From Hyphomonadaceae bacterium (GTDB lineage Bacteria > Pseudomonadota > Alphaproteobacteria > Rhizobiales > Hyphomicrobiaceae), in contig JAIEQJ010000040.1 of the NCBI GenBank assembly GCA_019747815.1, positions 33,119 through 97,118 of the forward strand: 64,000 bases of DNA, in the 5' to 3' direction. Positions 44,334 to 53,783 of this stretch are shown piece after piece (the first letter of the stretch is position 1; every line of letters starts with the position of its first letter). The position numbers and the translations under genes are program-made. Below the pieces are notes generated by a model. That model saw nothing but the letters and a program-made list of their open reading frames with translations. It made no database searches and was not told the origin of the DNA.

Positions 44334-45302
44334 TCAGCCCTCCAGGCCCAGCAGCCGCGCGGGGTTCTTGCGGATCATGGTGTCGATGTCGGCCTCCGAC
44401 ACGCCCGCCCCCTTCAGCGCGGCGATCATGTTCTCCATGCCGTCCGGATGGGTCATGTTGCCCTGCTGGCCGAGGTCCGAGGAGAGCACCAGGCTCTTGG
44501 CCCCGATCTGCTTGACGGCCTCGGCGACCATTTTGGCCGACACCTCGCTCCAGTGCTTCATCCACGCGTATGGCGCATTGGGGCCGGTCATGAACTGGAG
44601 ATAGCAGACCTCGATCACGGCCCCCATTGCCGCCACCTCCTTGGCCTGCTCCATGGTCAGCCCCGGAATGTTGGTGAGGCCGTGGGTGACCATGATGTTC
44701 TTGACGCCGAGCTCGCGCGCCTTCTTGGTGACCGCGATCACCTCCGCGGCATGGATGTGCCCCGTGCCGAGCAGCAGGTTCTCGCGCGCGACGATCTTCA
44801 GCACCTCCTCCATCTGCGGCGTCACCACGCCGCCCGGCGCCACCACGAGGCCAGACTTGTTGGGGTCGACCAGCGTCTTGATGTGCTTGTCGGAATCGAA
44901 CGTCGGCAGCCACACGACCCGGCCGCGTCCGCCGTGCATGCGGTGCATCCACTCGACCGCCGCAGGATTGATGCCGCCCACCGCATTGTTGAGCACGATG
45001 CCGCCCCACACCTCGATGCCGGGCACCACCTTCATGACGATCTGCGCGCGGTCGGCCGTGTTGGCGACGTGATTCTTGAGAAGGATGCCGCGCATGCCCT
45101 TGGCCTTCGCCAGGCTCGCAACGTCGATGTCGTCCATGTTGCGCCCGAACACATCCGGATGCGAATGCACGTGCATGTCGATGCTGCCGGCGGCCGGACT
45201 GATCCTGGGCGGCGGCGGCGGGAAGCCGACCTGGGCGGCAGCCGGTCCGGAAGCGAGCACAATCGCGCACGCAACGGCAAAGGTTCCGAGACGAGAGCGC
45301 AT
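44334..45302 (-). CDS. Secreted amidohydrolase-like protein (DUF6282 family)
   Basis: A 322-aa protein with a signal peptide (MRSRLGTFAVACAIVLASGPAAA). The mature part begins with an amidohydrolase metal site DMHVHSHPD, and has ILLKNHVANTAD, LGTGHIHAAEVIAV, MVTHGLTNIPGLT and LVLSSDLGQQGN in the expected order for a metal-dependent TIM-barrel hydrolase; these give His and Asp ligands. Predicted periplasmic. GGAGGAAAACGTC precedes the ATG at 45302. Substrate unknown. Single-gene unit followed by a strong hairpin. Confidence 0.85.
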   Translation of the reverse strand: MRSRLGTFAVACAIVLASGPAAAQVGFPPPPPRISPAAGSIDMHVHSHPDVFGRNMDDIDVASLAKAKGMRGILLKNHVANTADRAQIVMKVVPGIEVWGGIVLNNAVGGINPAAVEWMHRMHGGRGRVVWLPTFDSDKHIKTLVDPNKSGLVVAPGGVVTPQMEEVLKIVARENLLLGTGHIHAAEVIAVTKKARELGVKNIMVTHGLTNIPGLTMEQAKEVAAMGAVIEVCYLQFMTGPNAPYAWMKHWSEVSAKMVAEAVKQIGAKSLVLSSDLGQQGNMTHPDGMENMIAALKGAGVSEADIDTMIRKNPARLLGLEG

Positions 45303-45452
45303 GACGTTTTCCTCCGTAATCTGGTTGTTGCCGGGCACCCTAGCATGGGGGAGAGGATCACGTCTCCCACTCCACCGCACGCGCTGCCGGCCGCGCCGGC
45401 GCTGATGCATGCCTCCAAGGCGTGGAAAAATCGGGATCGGACAGCGCAGCAG

Positions 45453-46265
45453 CTAGTCGCGCCCGGCCCACGTTCGGAACAGGCGCCCGGTTTGCGCGTC
45501 GGCGGGGAAGAAGCACTCGATGCGGATCTCCTGTACCGTCACATCCTGGGGCGTGCCCAGCGTGGCGAGCGTGGTGAACAGCTTGAGCTCCGTCTGCCCC
45601 TTCCTGAAGTGGATCGACAGCACCGGCTCGGGTGCGTCGTCGATTGTCGGGATATCGCAGATGCGCGGCACGTCGGCATAGGCGAGCAGCCGCTCGAGGA
45701 GGGCGGCGGTCTCCAGCGTGCCGTCGGCCAGCGCATCGACGCGCACGCCGCGCAGGAAATGCAGGGCAACCTCGCGCCAGTTGGCAATCAGCGGGCGCAG
45801 CGCATCGGGGGCCATCAGCGCATCGGCAAGGTTGATCGGCCGGGAAGGGTCCGGCGCCTGCGGCTCGGTGTCGGTGAGAAACGCGACCAGGTTCCGTCCG
45901 CCATGGTTGGCACGCAGCAGGTTCCAGCGGCGATCGACGACGAAGGCGGCATAGGGCTCCTGCTGCGCCAGCATGAAATCGAGCGCCCGGTTGACGGCTT
46001 CAAGCTCGGGCGCGCCGAGCGCGCGCTCGCGCCAGATCGGCGCAAACCCGGCTGCCAGCAGCAATTCGTTCTGCTGGCGCAGCGACAAATCCAGCGCCGC
46101 GGCCAGTCGCAGCACCATCTCGCGGCTGGGCGCCGTGCGGCCGACCTCGATGAAACTCACATGCCGCTGCGAGACCGCAGCGGCGCTGGCCAGCTCCAGC
46201 TGCGAGACGCCGCGCCGCTCCCGCCACCACTTGAGGCGGGCTGCGAAGGTCGACTGCGTCTCCAT
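45453..46265 (-). CDS. XRE-family transcriptional regulator with MmyB-like ligand domain
   Basis: A 270-aa regulator. A helix-turn-helix at about 9-65 (WWRERRGVSQLELASAAAVSQRHVSFIEVGR) is followed by an MmyB-type ligand-binding domain (about 95-255: PYAAFVVDRRWNLLRANHGGRNLVAF, PINLADALM, VLSIHFRKGQTELKLFTTLATLGTPQDVTV). MmyB-like domains may bind fatty acids. Divergent from an EamA-type transporter gene 76 bp away, so it probably controls that gene and itself. Confidence 0.92.
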   Translation of the reverse strand: METQSTFAARLKWWRERRGVSQLELASAAAVSQRHVSFIEVGRTAPSREMVLRLAAALDLSLRQQNELLLAAGFAPIWRERALGAPELEAVNRALDFMLAQQEPYAAFVVDRRWNLLRANHGGRNLVAFLTDTEPQAPDPSRPINLADALMAPDALRPLIANWREVALHFLRGVRVDALADGTLETAALLERLLAYADVPRICDIPTIDDAPEPVLSIHFRKGQTELKLFTTLATLGTPQDVTVQEIRIECFFPADAQTGRLFRTWAGRD

Positions 46266-46281
46266 GACTACCTGCCACGTA

Positions 46282-46320
46282 GTTGATCAACCGCTGCCGG
46301 CCCGACATTGATCCACCGCT
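46282..46320. promoter_or_regulatory. Candidate operator between XRE regulator and EamA gene
   Basis: The palindrome GTTGATCAAC (46282-46291) lies inside TTGATCAACCGCT (46283-46295), repeated with one mismatch as TTGATCCACCGCT (46308-46320), 25 bp start to start. The position, spacing and divergent gene arrangement fit a binding site for the XRE regulator. Confidence 0.5.
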
Positions 46321-46341
46321 TTGCGGCCGGGAGCAATGGCG

Positions 46342-47223
46342 ATGAGCGAGCGCTGGGGCGTCGGTGTGGCGGTGGTCTCATGCTGCCTCGGCGCCGGGGC
46401 GGCGGTGGCAACGCGCTATCTCATTGCCGCCGCGGACCCATTCACGCTAGCGGCGATCCGCTTCGGCGGCGGCGCCGTGTGCCTGCTGCCGTTGCTGGCG
46501 CTGGCCCCCGTGCGCTGGCCGCCGCGGCAGGACTGGCCCGCCGTCGCCGGCCTCGGCTTCACGTTCTACGCGGTGTTCTTCGTGCTCTACAACGTCGCCC
46601 TGGGGCTCACGACGGTGGCGCGCGGCACGCTGGCGCTGTCCACCCTGCCGCTCGTGACCATGGTGGCGGGCCGCGTGCTGGGGATCGAGCCGCTCAGCCT
46701 GCGCAAGACGGGTGGCGTCGTCGTCGCCATGCTGGGCGTTGCCATAGCGCTTGCCGCCGGGCTCACGGACGCGCCCCCGGGAGCATGGCGCGGCGACCTC
46801 ATCATGGCGGCCGCGACCCTGTGCATGGCGCTCTACAACGTGCTCTCGCGGCCGTTCATCCAGCGCTCGAGCGCGCTCGGCTTCCTGGCGTTCGGCATGG
46901 CGGTGGGCGGCGGGGCGCTCGTCCTCATCAGCCTGGCCTCGGGCGGCGCGGCCGCCGTCGGCGGCTTCGATCGCAACGACTGGCTGGCAGCCGTCTATCT
47001 CGCCGCCGGCGGCGGTGCGCTGGCGTTCTTCCTGTGGGTCCACGCCCTGCAGCATGCGAGCCCTACGCGCGTTGCCAACACCATGACCGTCAACCCGCTG
47101 GTGGCCGGGGTGCTGGCGGCGGCTCTCCTCGGCGAGCCGGTCGCGCCGGCGCTGATCGTCGGCCTGATTGCGGTGTTTGCCGGCATCTGGCTGGCGAGCA
47201 CCGATCCCGCGCCGAGGTCCTGA
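46342..47223 (+). CDS. EamA/DMT-family transporter
   Basis: A 293-aa inner-membrane protein with ten predicted helices in two EamA repeats (about 5-140 and 148-285). Typical features: AAIRFGGGAVCLLPLL in the first half and the closing MTVNPLVAGVLAAALLGEPVAP in the second. Exports metabolites such as amino acids. ATG 46342 is eight bases after GGGAG and is preferred over ATG 46336. Controlled probably by the divergent XRE regulator. It is convergent with a VOC gene, 6 bp apart. Confidence 0.9.
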   Translation: MSERWGVGVAVVSCCLGAGAAVATRYLIAAADPFTLAAIRFGGGAVCLLPLLALAPVRWPPRQDWPAVAGLGFTFYAVFFVLYNVALGLTTVARGTLALSTLPLVTMVAGRVLGIEPLSLRKTGGVVVAMLGVAIALAAGLTDAPPGAWRGDLIMAAATLCMALYNVLSRPFIQRSSALGFLAFGMAVGGGALVLISLASGGAAAVGGFDRNDWLAAVYLAAGGGALAFFLWVHALQHASPTRVANTMTVNPLVAGVLAAALLGEPVAPALIVGLIAVFAGIWLASTDPAPRS

Positions 47224-47229
47224 CGGCTT

Positions 47230-48009
47230 TCAGGCCGCCGCCGACGCGTCGGGACCGATGATGATGGTCGGTACGCCGGCCGCATGGCTGCGCACGGTGA
47301 AGAGGCGCGTGCCCGGGCGGCGACCGGTGCGGATGTCGGACACCTCGATGCCGGCGGCCCGCACGCGGGCATGTGCACGGGCGATGTCGGGCACCCGCCA
47401 GGACAGGCCCCAGAGCCGGTCGGGCTCCTCGCTCACGCCGGCTTTCAGATCGTGCGCCACCTCGATGATGAGATCGCCGCAGCGGAAGAACAGCAGGCGC
47501 GCGCCCCAGGCCGGCTCGCTGCGATCGAGCCGCAGGCTCAAGCCCAGCCTGCCGGCATAGAGAGCGATCGCTCGCTCGGGATGGGGCGTGCGAATGACCA
47601 CATGGTCGAGCCCGGAGACGGCAGCATCGGGATCGCCCGCGGCCGCAGCCGGGATCGTGCCGGCGGCTTCCGGCGTGCGTTCCACCAGGGATACCGGCAC
47701 GCCATGCGTTGAATCCGTCGCCAGGTGCAGGTGGCGATCGCCCGGCGCACCGGCCGGATGCACGCGCATGGCGCGCCGCTGCAGCAGATGCTGGGCCTTG
47801 GCAAGGTCGCCGACCGCGAAGGCCACGCCGGCCAGGCCCTCATCCGACGACGGCGGCTTGGCCACAAACGCAAGGCTCATGTTGGCGAGCGGCAGGCGCG
47901 GGGGCCAACCGGCAGCGGCGGGCCTACACCCGAGCAGCGTCGCGTAGGACTGCAGCGCAGCCTCGGGCGATGCCACGCCGAGCGTGACGCAATCGAGAGC
48001 ATGGATCAT
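47230..48009 (-). CDS. Two-domain VOC/glyoxalase family protein
   Basis: A 259-aa protein with two VOC modules: residues 1-120 (IHALDCVTLGVASPEAALQSYATLLG) and 130-255 (VSGLDHVVIRTPHPERAIALYAGRLGL ... DLIIEVAHD). It resembles extradiol dioxygenase-like or glyoxalase-like proteins that bind a divalent metal; reaction unknown. The start was set at ATG 48009 because the frame beyond it lacks VOC similarity. Confidence 0.85.
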   Translation of the reverse strand: MIHALDCVTLGVASPEAALQSYATLLGCRPAAAGWPPRLPLANMSLAFVAKPPSSDEGLAGVAFAVGDLAKAQHLLQRRAMRVHPAGAPGDRHLHLATDSTHGVPVSLVERTPEAAGTIPAAAAGDPDAAVSGLDHVVIRTPHPERAIALYAGRLGLSLRLDRSEPAWGARLLFFRCGDLIIEVAHDLKAGVSEEPDRLWGLSWRVPDIARAHARVRAAGIEVSDIRTGRRPGTRLFTVRSHAAGVPTIIIGPDASAAA

Positions 48010-48480
48010 ATCGTTGGCGAGCTCCGAGCAATTTCTGGCGGCAACGCGGTTGGCTGCAAGCGCGCGGAAAGAGTTGCTGCAGCCACCGCCGTGCCTGCCG
48101 CAGCCAGCCGTGCAAGATGCCTCGCGAGACCTGGGTCTTGGCCATCTCCTCCGAGCGTTGTTGCTTGCCCGGCCGAGCCTAGCACACGCCCGCAGACGGG
48201 CGGCCACTGCATTGCACGGAGGATCGACCGGAGCGCCCACCTGCGGCGATCCGCGACTGCCTGGGCCGCAAGCCGACGCGCAGCATTCCGTTGTGGCGGT
48301 GACAGCACAGCGCCATGCAATCCGGCGCGGCACGGCTCGATGCTCTGGCTGGGCGCTGACGACTCGCCTAAATGAGCACGCCTGAGGGTCTGTCCACTGA
48401 TAAAATTATTCGAGCCTTTGGAGCGTCTTTCGGCGTGCGTGCTGGCGCGGACGGCGCTGAAATTTGTGCGGAGGGGGAGA
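48010..48480. other. 471-bp intergenic region
   Basis: Between a leftward VOC gene and a rightward outer-membrane gene, so both promoters lie here. The part near 48385-48420 is AT-richer (AAAATTATTCG). No open frame with support and no recognised motif was found. Confidence 0.5.
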
Positions 48481-49356
48481 ATGATCCGGTCATTCGCATG
48501 TGCGATTGCGGCAACCTGCGTCTGGTTGAATGCACACATCGCGCCCGCCCAGGCGCAATCCCAGGAAGAAGAGCAGTACGCCCGGACCTCGCTCTATCAC
48601 CATGCCCAGGACATGGCCAAGGCCGCCCGGGCATGCGATTACGACACGTGGGCCTACAACAAGACGTGGTACGACGAATACGCCAAGACCTACGGCCTGG
48701 CGCGCAATCCGCCCCCGACACCTTATCCGGTTCCGTGCACGCCGATGGGGGCCGCGGCGCCACTTCCCGGCGCATCTGCGCTCAGGCCCTATGTGAGCGT
48801 TCTCGGTGGCTATGCCTGGACATCCTCCGAGTTCGAGGTCAGCCCGCCGTTCGACATCACGGCAAGGAGCGGCTTTATCGAGATCGACGCCGGCGTCCGC
48901 ATTCCAATCAACAGTTCGATCTTCTGGGGAGCGCGCGCCGGCTTCCTGGTCAGCAATCTGGACAACAATGTCTTCTTCGCTCCCAACACGTCCGACCACC
49001 GGGTCACGCAGAAGCTGTCGGCCATCATCGAAGCCGAGGCCGGAGCTTGGATCAAACTGCAAGGCAAGCAGGCCGCAACGATCAGCGCCTCGGCCGGACT
49101 GATCTTCGGCGAGCGGGAGGTGACGAGCCAGCCTCTGACGGGTACGGGAACGACGGACACAGGCAGCAACGTCGGCTTCACGGCTGCGGCTCGCCTGGAG
49201 GTGCCCGTAATGCCCATGCTGAGCCTGACGGCGCAGTATCGCTACTCGCTGTCCTCCGACCGCGTGAACATCCCGGGACCGGTCCAGATCGACACCGAGA
49301 CACATTATGTCGGCGTGGGCGTGACCGTTCACTTGAACACCGAACCCGTGATGTAG
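48481..49356 (+). CDS. Outer-membrane beta-barrel protein
   Basis: A 291-aa protein with a signal peptide (MIRSFACAIAATCVWLNAHIAPAQA). A helical N-terminal region (30-100) has Cys-containing ARACDYDTWAYNKTWYDEY. From about 105 the sequence alternates polar and hydrophobic residues and Gly/aromatic pairs (YVSVLGGYAW, GVRIPINSSIFWGARAGF, LSLTAQYRYSL, HYVGVGVTVHLN), as expected of a beta-barrel with about eight strands. GGGGGAG precedes ATG 48481. Function unknown. Confidence 0.8.
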   Translation: MIRSFACAIAATCVWLNAHIAPAQAQSQEEEQYARTSLYHHAQDMAKAARACDYDTWAYNKTWYDEYAKTYGLARNPPPTPYPVPCTPMGAAAPLPGASALRPYVSVLGGYAWTSSEFEVSPPFDITARSGFIEIDAGVRIPINSSIFWGARAGFLVSNLDNNVFFAPNTSDHRVTQKLSAIIEAEAGAWIKLQGKQAATISASAGLIFGEREVTSQPLTGTGTTDTGSNVGFTAAARLEVPVMPMLSLTAQYRYSLSSDRVNIPGPVQIDTETHYVGVGVTVHLNTEPVM

Positions 49357-49396
49357 GCCCGCGCCCGCGATACGCACGATCGCGCCGAACACAACT

Positions 49397-50308
49397 CTAC
49401 GGCCACCTCACCAGCGGCGGCAGCGAGGAGAGGATCGCCTCCACATTGCCGCCGGTCTTGAGGCCGAAGGTGGTGCCGCGGTCGTAGAGCAGATTGAACT
49501 CCACATAGCGGCCGCGGCGCACGAGCTGCTCGTTGCGCTCGGCCTTGGACCACGGCGCGGCGAAGTTGGCCCGCACGAGCTCGGGATAGACCTGAAGGAA
49601 GGCGCGGCCGACGTCTTGCGTGAAGGCGAAGGCTGCGGGCCAGCCCCCGTCGGCCTCGGCCGGCGTCAGGTAGTCGTAGAAGATGCCGCCCACGCCGCGC
49701 ATCTCCTGGCGATGGGGCAGGAAGAAGTACTCCTCGCACCACTGCTTGTAGCGGGCATAGTCCGCAACGCCATGCGGCGCGCAGGCCGCCTGCATGGCGG
49801 CGTGGAAGGCGATGGTATCGGGATCGGTTTGAGTACGCCGTCGATCGAGCACCGGCGTCAGGTCGCCGCCGCCGCCGAACCACCATGTGCTGGTCACGAC
49901 GAAGCGCGTGTTCATGTGCGCGGCGGGCACGTTCGGGTTGTGCGGATGGGCGATGAGCGAAACGCCGGACGCCCAAAAGCGCGGATCCGCCTCCGCACCC
50001 GGGATCTGCTTGCGGAACTCCGGCGCGAACTCGCCGTGCACCGTCGAGGTGTGAATGCCCGCCTTCTCGAACACGCGGCCCTCGATGAGGCTCATGACGC
50101 CGCCGCCGCCCGGCGCGCCGCTGTGGTCCTTCCGGCTCCACGGCGTGCGCACGAAGCGGCCGGGCACGCGGTCGCCCAGCCGCGCACCCGCCGGCAGATC
50201 CGCCTCGAGCCGCTCGAAGGCCGTGCACAAGCCGTCGCGCAGCCGCTCGAACCAGGCGCTCGCCTGCGCGCGCCATCCATCGATTTCCGGAGGTAGCTGC
50301 GTCATCAC
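49397..50308 (-). CDS. hemF: Oxygen-dependent coproporphyrinogen III oxidase
   Basis: A 303-aa enzyme that decarboxylates coproporphyrinogen III to protoporphyrinogen IX in haem synthesis, using oxygen. The sequence is full length; it contains [48 protein letters not shown] and the closing [20 protein letters not shown], which are characteristic. Starts ATGATG at 50308/50305. Single gene; the neighbourhood (bc1 complex, ABC exporter) contains other respiratory functions. Confidence 0.96.
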   Translation of the reverse strand: MMTQLPPEIDGWRAQASAWFERLRDGLCTAFERLEADLPAGARLGDRVPGRFVRTPWSRKDHSGAPGGGGVMSLIEGRVFEKAGIHTSTVHGEFAPEFRKQIPGAEADPRFWASGVSLIAHPHNPNVPAAHMNTRFVVTSTWWFGGGGDLTPVLDRRRTQTDPDTIAFHAAMQAACAPHGVADYARYKQWCEEYFFLPHRQEMRGVGGIFYDYLTPAEADGGWPAAFAFTQDVGRAFLQVYPELVRANFAAPWSKAERNEQLVRRGRYVEFNLLYDRGTTFGLKTGGNVEAILSSLPPLVRWP

Positions 50309-50455
50309 ATGCCCAGCCTCATTGCCCCGTCATGCTTTGGCCACGGTCTCCCATTAGCGCTCGCAGCCCTTATCGAGCAATATGCACGCGATCGCGCCCC
50401 GGGGAATACCCGAGGGCCGCTTACGCGTCGCTTCGCGTGTGAAAGCGCCTGAACC

Positions 50456-52324
50456 ATGTACCGCTGGTTCGAAACCCGTATCGACCCGTTCCCGGACGAG
50501 CCCCCGGCGCGCCCGCCCGAGACGCTGCTTGCGTTCTACGCTTTTTTCATCAGGCCGGTGTGGCCGGCATTTGCCCTGCTGCTGGCGGCGGGGTTCGTCG
50601 GCTCCCTCATCGAGGTGTCGCTGCTGGCGTTCGTCGGCAATCTCGTCGACATGATGAAGGGCGCGCAGTCGCCGGGCCACTTCTTCGACGACCACGGCCC
50701 CATGCTGCTGTTCATGGCGTTCGTGGCGCTCATCGCCCGGCCGCTGGTCTCGACCGCGCACGAGTTGATCAAGAACCAGATCATCGCCGGGCCGGTGACG
50801 AGCCGCGTGCGCTGGCTCACGCATCGCTACGTGCTGCGCCAGAGCCTCGGCTTCTTCCAGAACGATTTCGCCGGCCGCGTCGCCAACAAGGTGATGCAGG
50901 CGGCCCCCGCGCTGCGCGAATCCGTCGTGCAGGTGATCGATGCCATCTGGTACGCCGTGGTGCAGTGGGTGGGCGCGGCCGTGATCTTCGCGGCCGCCGA
51001 TCCCAGGCTGCTGGTGCCGCTGGTGCTGTGGCTCGTGATCTACATCGCCGCGCTGTTCGTGTTCGTGCCGCGCATCAAGGAGCGGTCGACGGAGGCCGCC
51101 GAGGCCCGCTCCATGCTGGTCGGGCGCATCGTCGACAGCTACACCAACATCCTGACCGTCAAGCTGTTCGCCCACGCCGAGCGCGAGGATACGTATGCGC
51201 GCGGGGCGCTGGAGGAGCAGATGGCGAAGTGGCAGGCCTCGCTGCGCCTCGTCACCACCATGGATCTGGTGCTGTACTCGCTCAACGGCCTCCTGATCGT
51301 CAGCGCCAGCGGGCTCGCCATCTGGCTGTGGAGCCACGATGCCGTATCGATCGGCGCTGTCGCGGTCGTCACCGGCCTCGTCATGCGCATCGTCGCCATG
51401 TCGGGCTGGATCCTGTGGGTGGTGGCGGGCATCTTCGAGAACATGGGCGTGGTGCAGGAGGGCATGGAGACCATCGCCCGCGTCAATCAGGTCGTCGACC
51501 GGCCCGACAGCAAGGCGCTAATGGTCAGCCACGGCGACATCCGCTTCGAGCAGGTGAGCTTCCACTACGGACAGCCGATGGGCGCGGGCACGTCGCGGCC
51601 GGGCGGGGTCATCCACGATTTCACCCTGCACATCGGCGCGGGCGAGAAGGTGGGCCTGGTCGGACGCTCGGGCGCGGGCAAGTCGACGCTCGTCAATCTG
51701 CTGCTGCGCTTCTACGATTTGGAGGCGGGGCGCATCCTGATCGACGGGCAGGACATCGCCCACGTCACCCAGAACAGCCTGCGGGCGCAGATCGGCATGG
51801 TGACGCAGGATACCTCCCTGCTGCACCGCTCCGTGCGCGACAACATCCTCTACGGGCGGCCCGAGGCCGGCGAGGCCGCGGCCATTGCCGCCGCCCGAAA
51901 GGCGCAGGCCGACGACTTCATCGCCGGGCTCGAGGACCTGCGCGGCCGCAAGGGCTACAACGCGCACGTGGGCGAGCGCGGCGTGAAGCTGTCCGGCGGG
52001 CAGCGGCAGCGCATCGCCATGGCCCGCGTGCTGCTGAAGGACGCGCCGATCCTGATCCTGGACGAGGCGACGAGCGCGCTCGACTCGGAGGTGGAGGCCG
52101 CCATCCAGGAGCAGCTCTATAACCTGATGACCGGCAAGACCGTGATCGCCATCGCGCACCGGCTTTCCACCATCGCCGCCATGGATCGTCTGGTGATCCT
52201 GGACAAGGGCCGCATCGTGGAGGAAGGCAGCCACAGCGCGCTGCTGAAACGCGGCGGCCTCTATGCCGACCTCTGGGAGCGCCAGTCGGGCGGCTTCCTG
52301 GCCGAGGCGGTGGCGGCGGAGTAG
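50456..52324 (+). CDS. ABC exporter, fused permease and ATPase
   Basis: A 622-aa half-transporter: membrane domain with six helices (about 40-350) and an ATPase domain (about 360-610) with Walker A VGRSGAGKST, signature LSGGQRQRIAMA and Walker B ILILDEATSALDSE. Full length for MsbA/Atm1-like exporters; functions as homodimer. The export substrate is unknown. GC-rich upstream region lacks a good ribosome site. Followed by a REP-like palindrome. Confidence 0.93.
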   Translation: MYRWFETRIDPFPDEPPARPPETLLAFYAFFIRPVWPAFALLLAAGFVGSLIEVSLLAFVGNLVDMMKGAQSPGHFFDDHGPMLLFMAFVALIARPLVSTAHELIKNQIIAGPVTSRVRWLTHRYVLRQSLGFFQNDFAGRVANKVMQAAPALRESVVQVIDAIWYAVVQWVGAAVIFAAADPRLLVPLVLWLVIYIAALFVFVPRIKERSTEAAEARSMLVGRIVDSYTNILTVKLFAHAEREDTYARGALEEQMAKWQASLRLVTTMDLVLYSLNGLLIVSASGLAIWLWSHDAVSIGAVAVVTGLVMRIVAMSGWILWVVAGIFENMGVVQEGMETIARVNQVVDRPDSKALMVSHGDIRFEQVSFHYGQPMGAGTSRPGGVIHDFTLHIGAGEKVGLVGRSGAGKSTLVNLLLRFYDLEAGRILIDGQDIAHVTQNSLRAQIGMVTQDTSLLHRSVRDNILYGRPEAGEAAAIAAARKAQADDFIAGLEDLRGRKGYNAHVGERGVKLSGGQRQRIAMARVLLKDAPILILDEATSALDSEVEAAIQEQLYNLMTGKTVIAIAHRLSTIAAMDRLVILDKGRIVEEGSHSALLKRGGLYADLWERQSGGFLAEAVAAE

Positions 52325-52330
52325 TTGCAC

Positions 52331-52367
52331 TGTCATCCCGGCCTTGGCGCGAAATTCCGGGATGACA
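52331..52367. repeat. REP-like palindrome (TGTCATCCCGG type)
   Basis: TGTCATCCCGG with an inverted CCGGGATGACA 37 bp unit between two convergent genes. Similar ends bound the longer 55936-56050 element. This palindrome type is common in Hyphomicrobiales; a bidirectional terminator role is plausible. Confidence 0.75.
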
Positions 52368-52370
52368 ATG

Positions 52371-52832
52371 CTAGGCCGCGCTGAACCCGCCCGTCTGGCG
52401 CAGCGCCTCGCCGAGCACCATCGCCGCCGCGACCGCCACATTGAGCGAACGCAGGCCCGGGCGCAGGGGGATGCACAGGCGTGCGTCCGCGGCTGAATGC
52501 ACGGCCTCGGGCACGCCGGCGCTCTCGCGGCCCAGCAGCAGCGTATCGTCGGACCGGAAGGCAAAGCCGGTGTAGGGCACGGCACCGTGCGTGGTCAGCA
52601 GCACCAGGCGTGAGGCCTGCACCTGCCGGGCCGCATCGAAGCCTGCAAAGCTCGCATGGCGCACGATCTCGACGTGGGCGAGATAGTCGAGCCCAGCCCG
52701 GCGCAAAGTGCGGTCGGTCATGTCGAATCCCGTCGGCCCGATCACGTCCACCGCCACCCCCAGGCAGGCCGCCAGACGCAGAATCGTGCCGGTATTCTGC
52801 GGGATGTCGGGCTGGTAGAGGGCCAGGCGCAT
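52371..52832 (-). CDS. trmL: tRNA (cytidine/uridine-34-2'-O)-methyltransferase
   Basis: A 153-aa SPOUT-class methyltransferase. It starts MRLALYQPDIPQNTGTILR, and has the knot motifs LLLGRESAGVPE and IPLRPGLRSLNVAVAAAMVL, matching TrmL, which methylates the wobble base of certain leucine tRNAs. The frame extends upstream to 52976, but the ATG at 52832 starts the conserved region. Located at the edge of the bc1 operon, in opposite direction. Confidence 0.93.
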   Translation of the reverse strand: MRLALYQPDIPQNTGTILRLAACLGVAVDVIGPTGFDMTDRTLRRAGLDYLAHVEIVRHASFAGFDAARQVQASRLVLLTTHGAVPYTGFAFRSDDTLLLGRESAGVPEAVHSAADARLCIPLRPGLRSLNVAVAAAMVLGEALRQTGGFSAA

Positions 52833-53196
52833 AGACCAAACACCAACTGTCTTTCGGGCTTGGCAAAGCCCAGGGCGGGCGGGCGCGCCGACGCGTGGAC
52901 TGCCGGCCGGACCGTGCGCCAAATTGACCGCGCAAACGCCAGCCAATAGCCTTGTGCCGGAATTAGAAGAATGCAAAAAGATCGCGCGTCAATCCGTCCT
53001 GTTGGGGGCCAGGGGGCCATCAATGAGAATTGCGCGGATCCTGAAAACAGGCCCTGCGCAAGCATGGACTGGTTCCTGACAAACTGGCGTGAGCATGGCG
53101 GCGTTGGCTAGTATGGCGCCGCTGCGCGAGCGTCTGAGCAGCGCATTCTGCTTTCAGCGGCACGTCCTGACGAAAGCATGCTAAGGGAGGCTGATT
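52833..53196. other. 364-bp region upstream of the bc1 operon
   Basis: Divergent promoter region for trmL and petABC. A -10-like TAGTAT occurs near 53110 but without a convincing -35 partner. AAGGGAGG at 53183-53190 is the ribosome site of petA. Confidence 0.5.
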
Positions 53197-53772
53197 TTGG
53201 CGTCTCATTCCGCGGAAGACCCCAACCGCCGCGACTTCATCGTCATCCTGGCGCAGGCCTTTGCCGGCGTCGGCGCCGCCGTGGCCCTGTGGCCGTTCAT
53301 CCATCAGATGAACCCCGATGCCTCGACGCAGGCGCTGGCCTCCATCGAGGTCGACCTTTCCCCCGTCAAGGAAGGGCAAGCCATTACCGTCTCCTGGCGC
53401 GGCAAGCCGGTCTTCATCCGCAACCGCACCGCCGAGGAGGTGAAGACCGCCAAGGCGGTAAAGCTGACCGAACTGAAGGACCCCATCGCCCGCAACGAGG
53501 CGCTGCCCGACCGGTCGCCGGCCACGGACCAGAACCGCACCAAGAAGGACAAGGAGAATTGGCTGGTGCTGGTCGGCATCTGCACGCACCTGGGCTGCAT
53601 CCCCAAGGGCCAGTCCATGGGCGACGCCAAGGGCGACTACGGCGGCTGGTTCTGCCCCTGCCACGGCTCGCACTATGATACGGCCGGCCGCATCCGGCTC
53701 GGGCCTGCGCCGCAGAACCTGCTGGTGCCGCCCTACGAGTTCGTGTCCAACACGATGATCAAGATCGGCTGA
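53197..53772 (+). CDS. petA: Ubiquinol-cytochrome c reductase, Rieske iron-sulfur subunit
   Basis: A 191-aa Rieske protein. Twin-arginine-type RRDF near the start followed by the single membrane helix ([21 protein letters not shown]). The cluster-binding motifs CTHLGCIP and CPCHGSHYD are intact. It accepts electrons from ubiquinol. TTG start at 53197 with AAGGGAGG six bases upstream. First gene of petABC. Confidence 0.97.
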   Translation: MASHSAEDPNRRDFIVILAQAFAGVGAAVALWPFIHQMNPDASTQALASIEVDLSPVKEGQAITVSWRGKPVFIRNRTAEEVKTAKAVKLTELKDPIARNEALPDRSPATDQNRTKKDKENWLVLVGICTHLGCIPKGQSMGDAKGDYGGWFCPCHGSHYDTAGRIRLGPAPQNLLVPPYEFVSNTMIKIG

Positions 53773-53783
53773 GGAAAGCTCTG

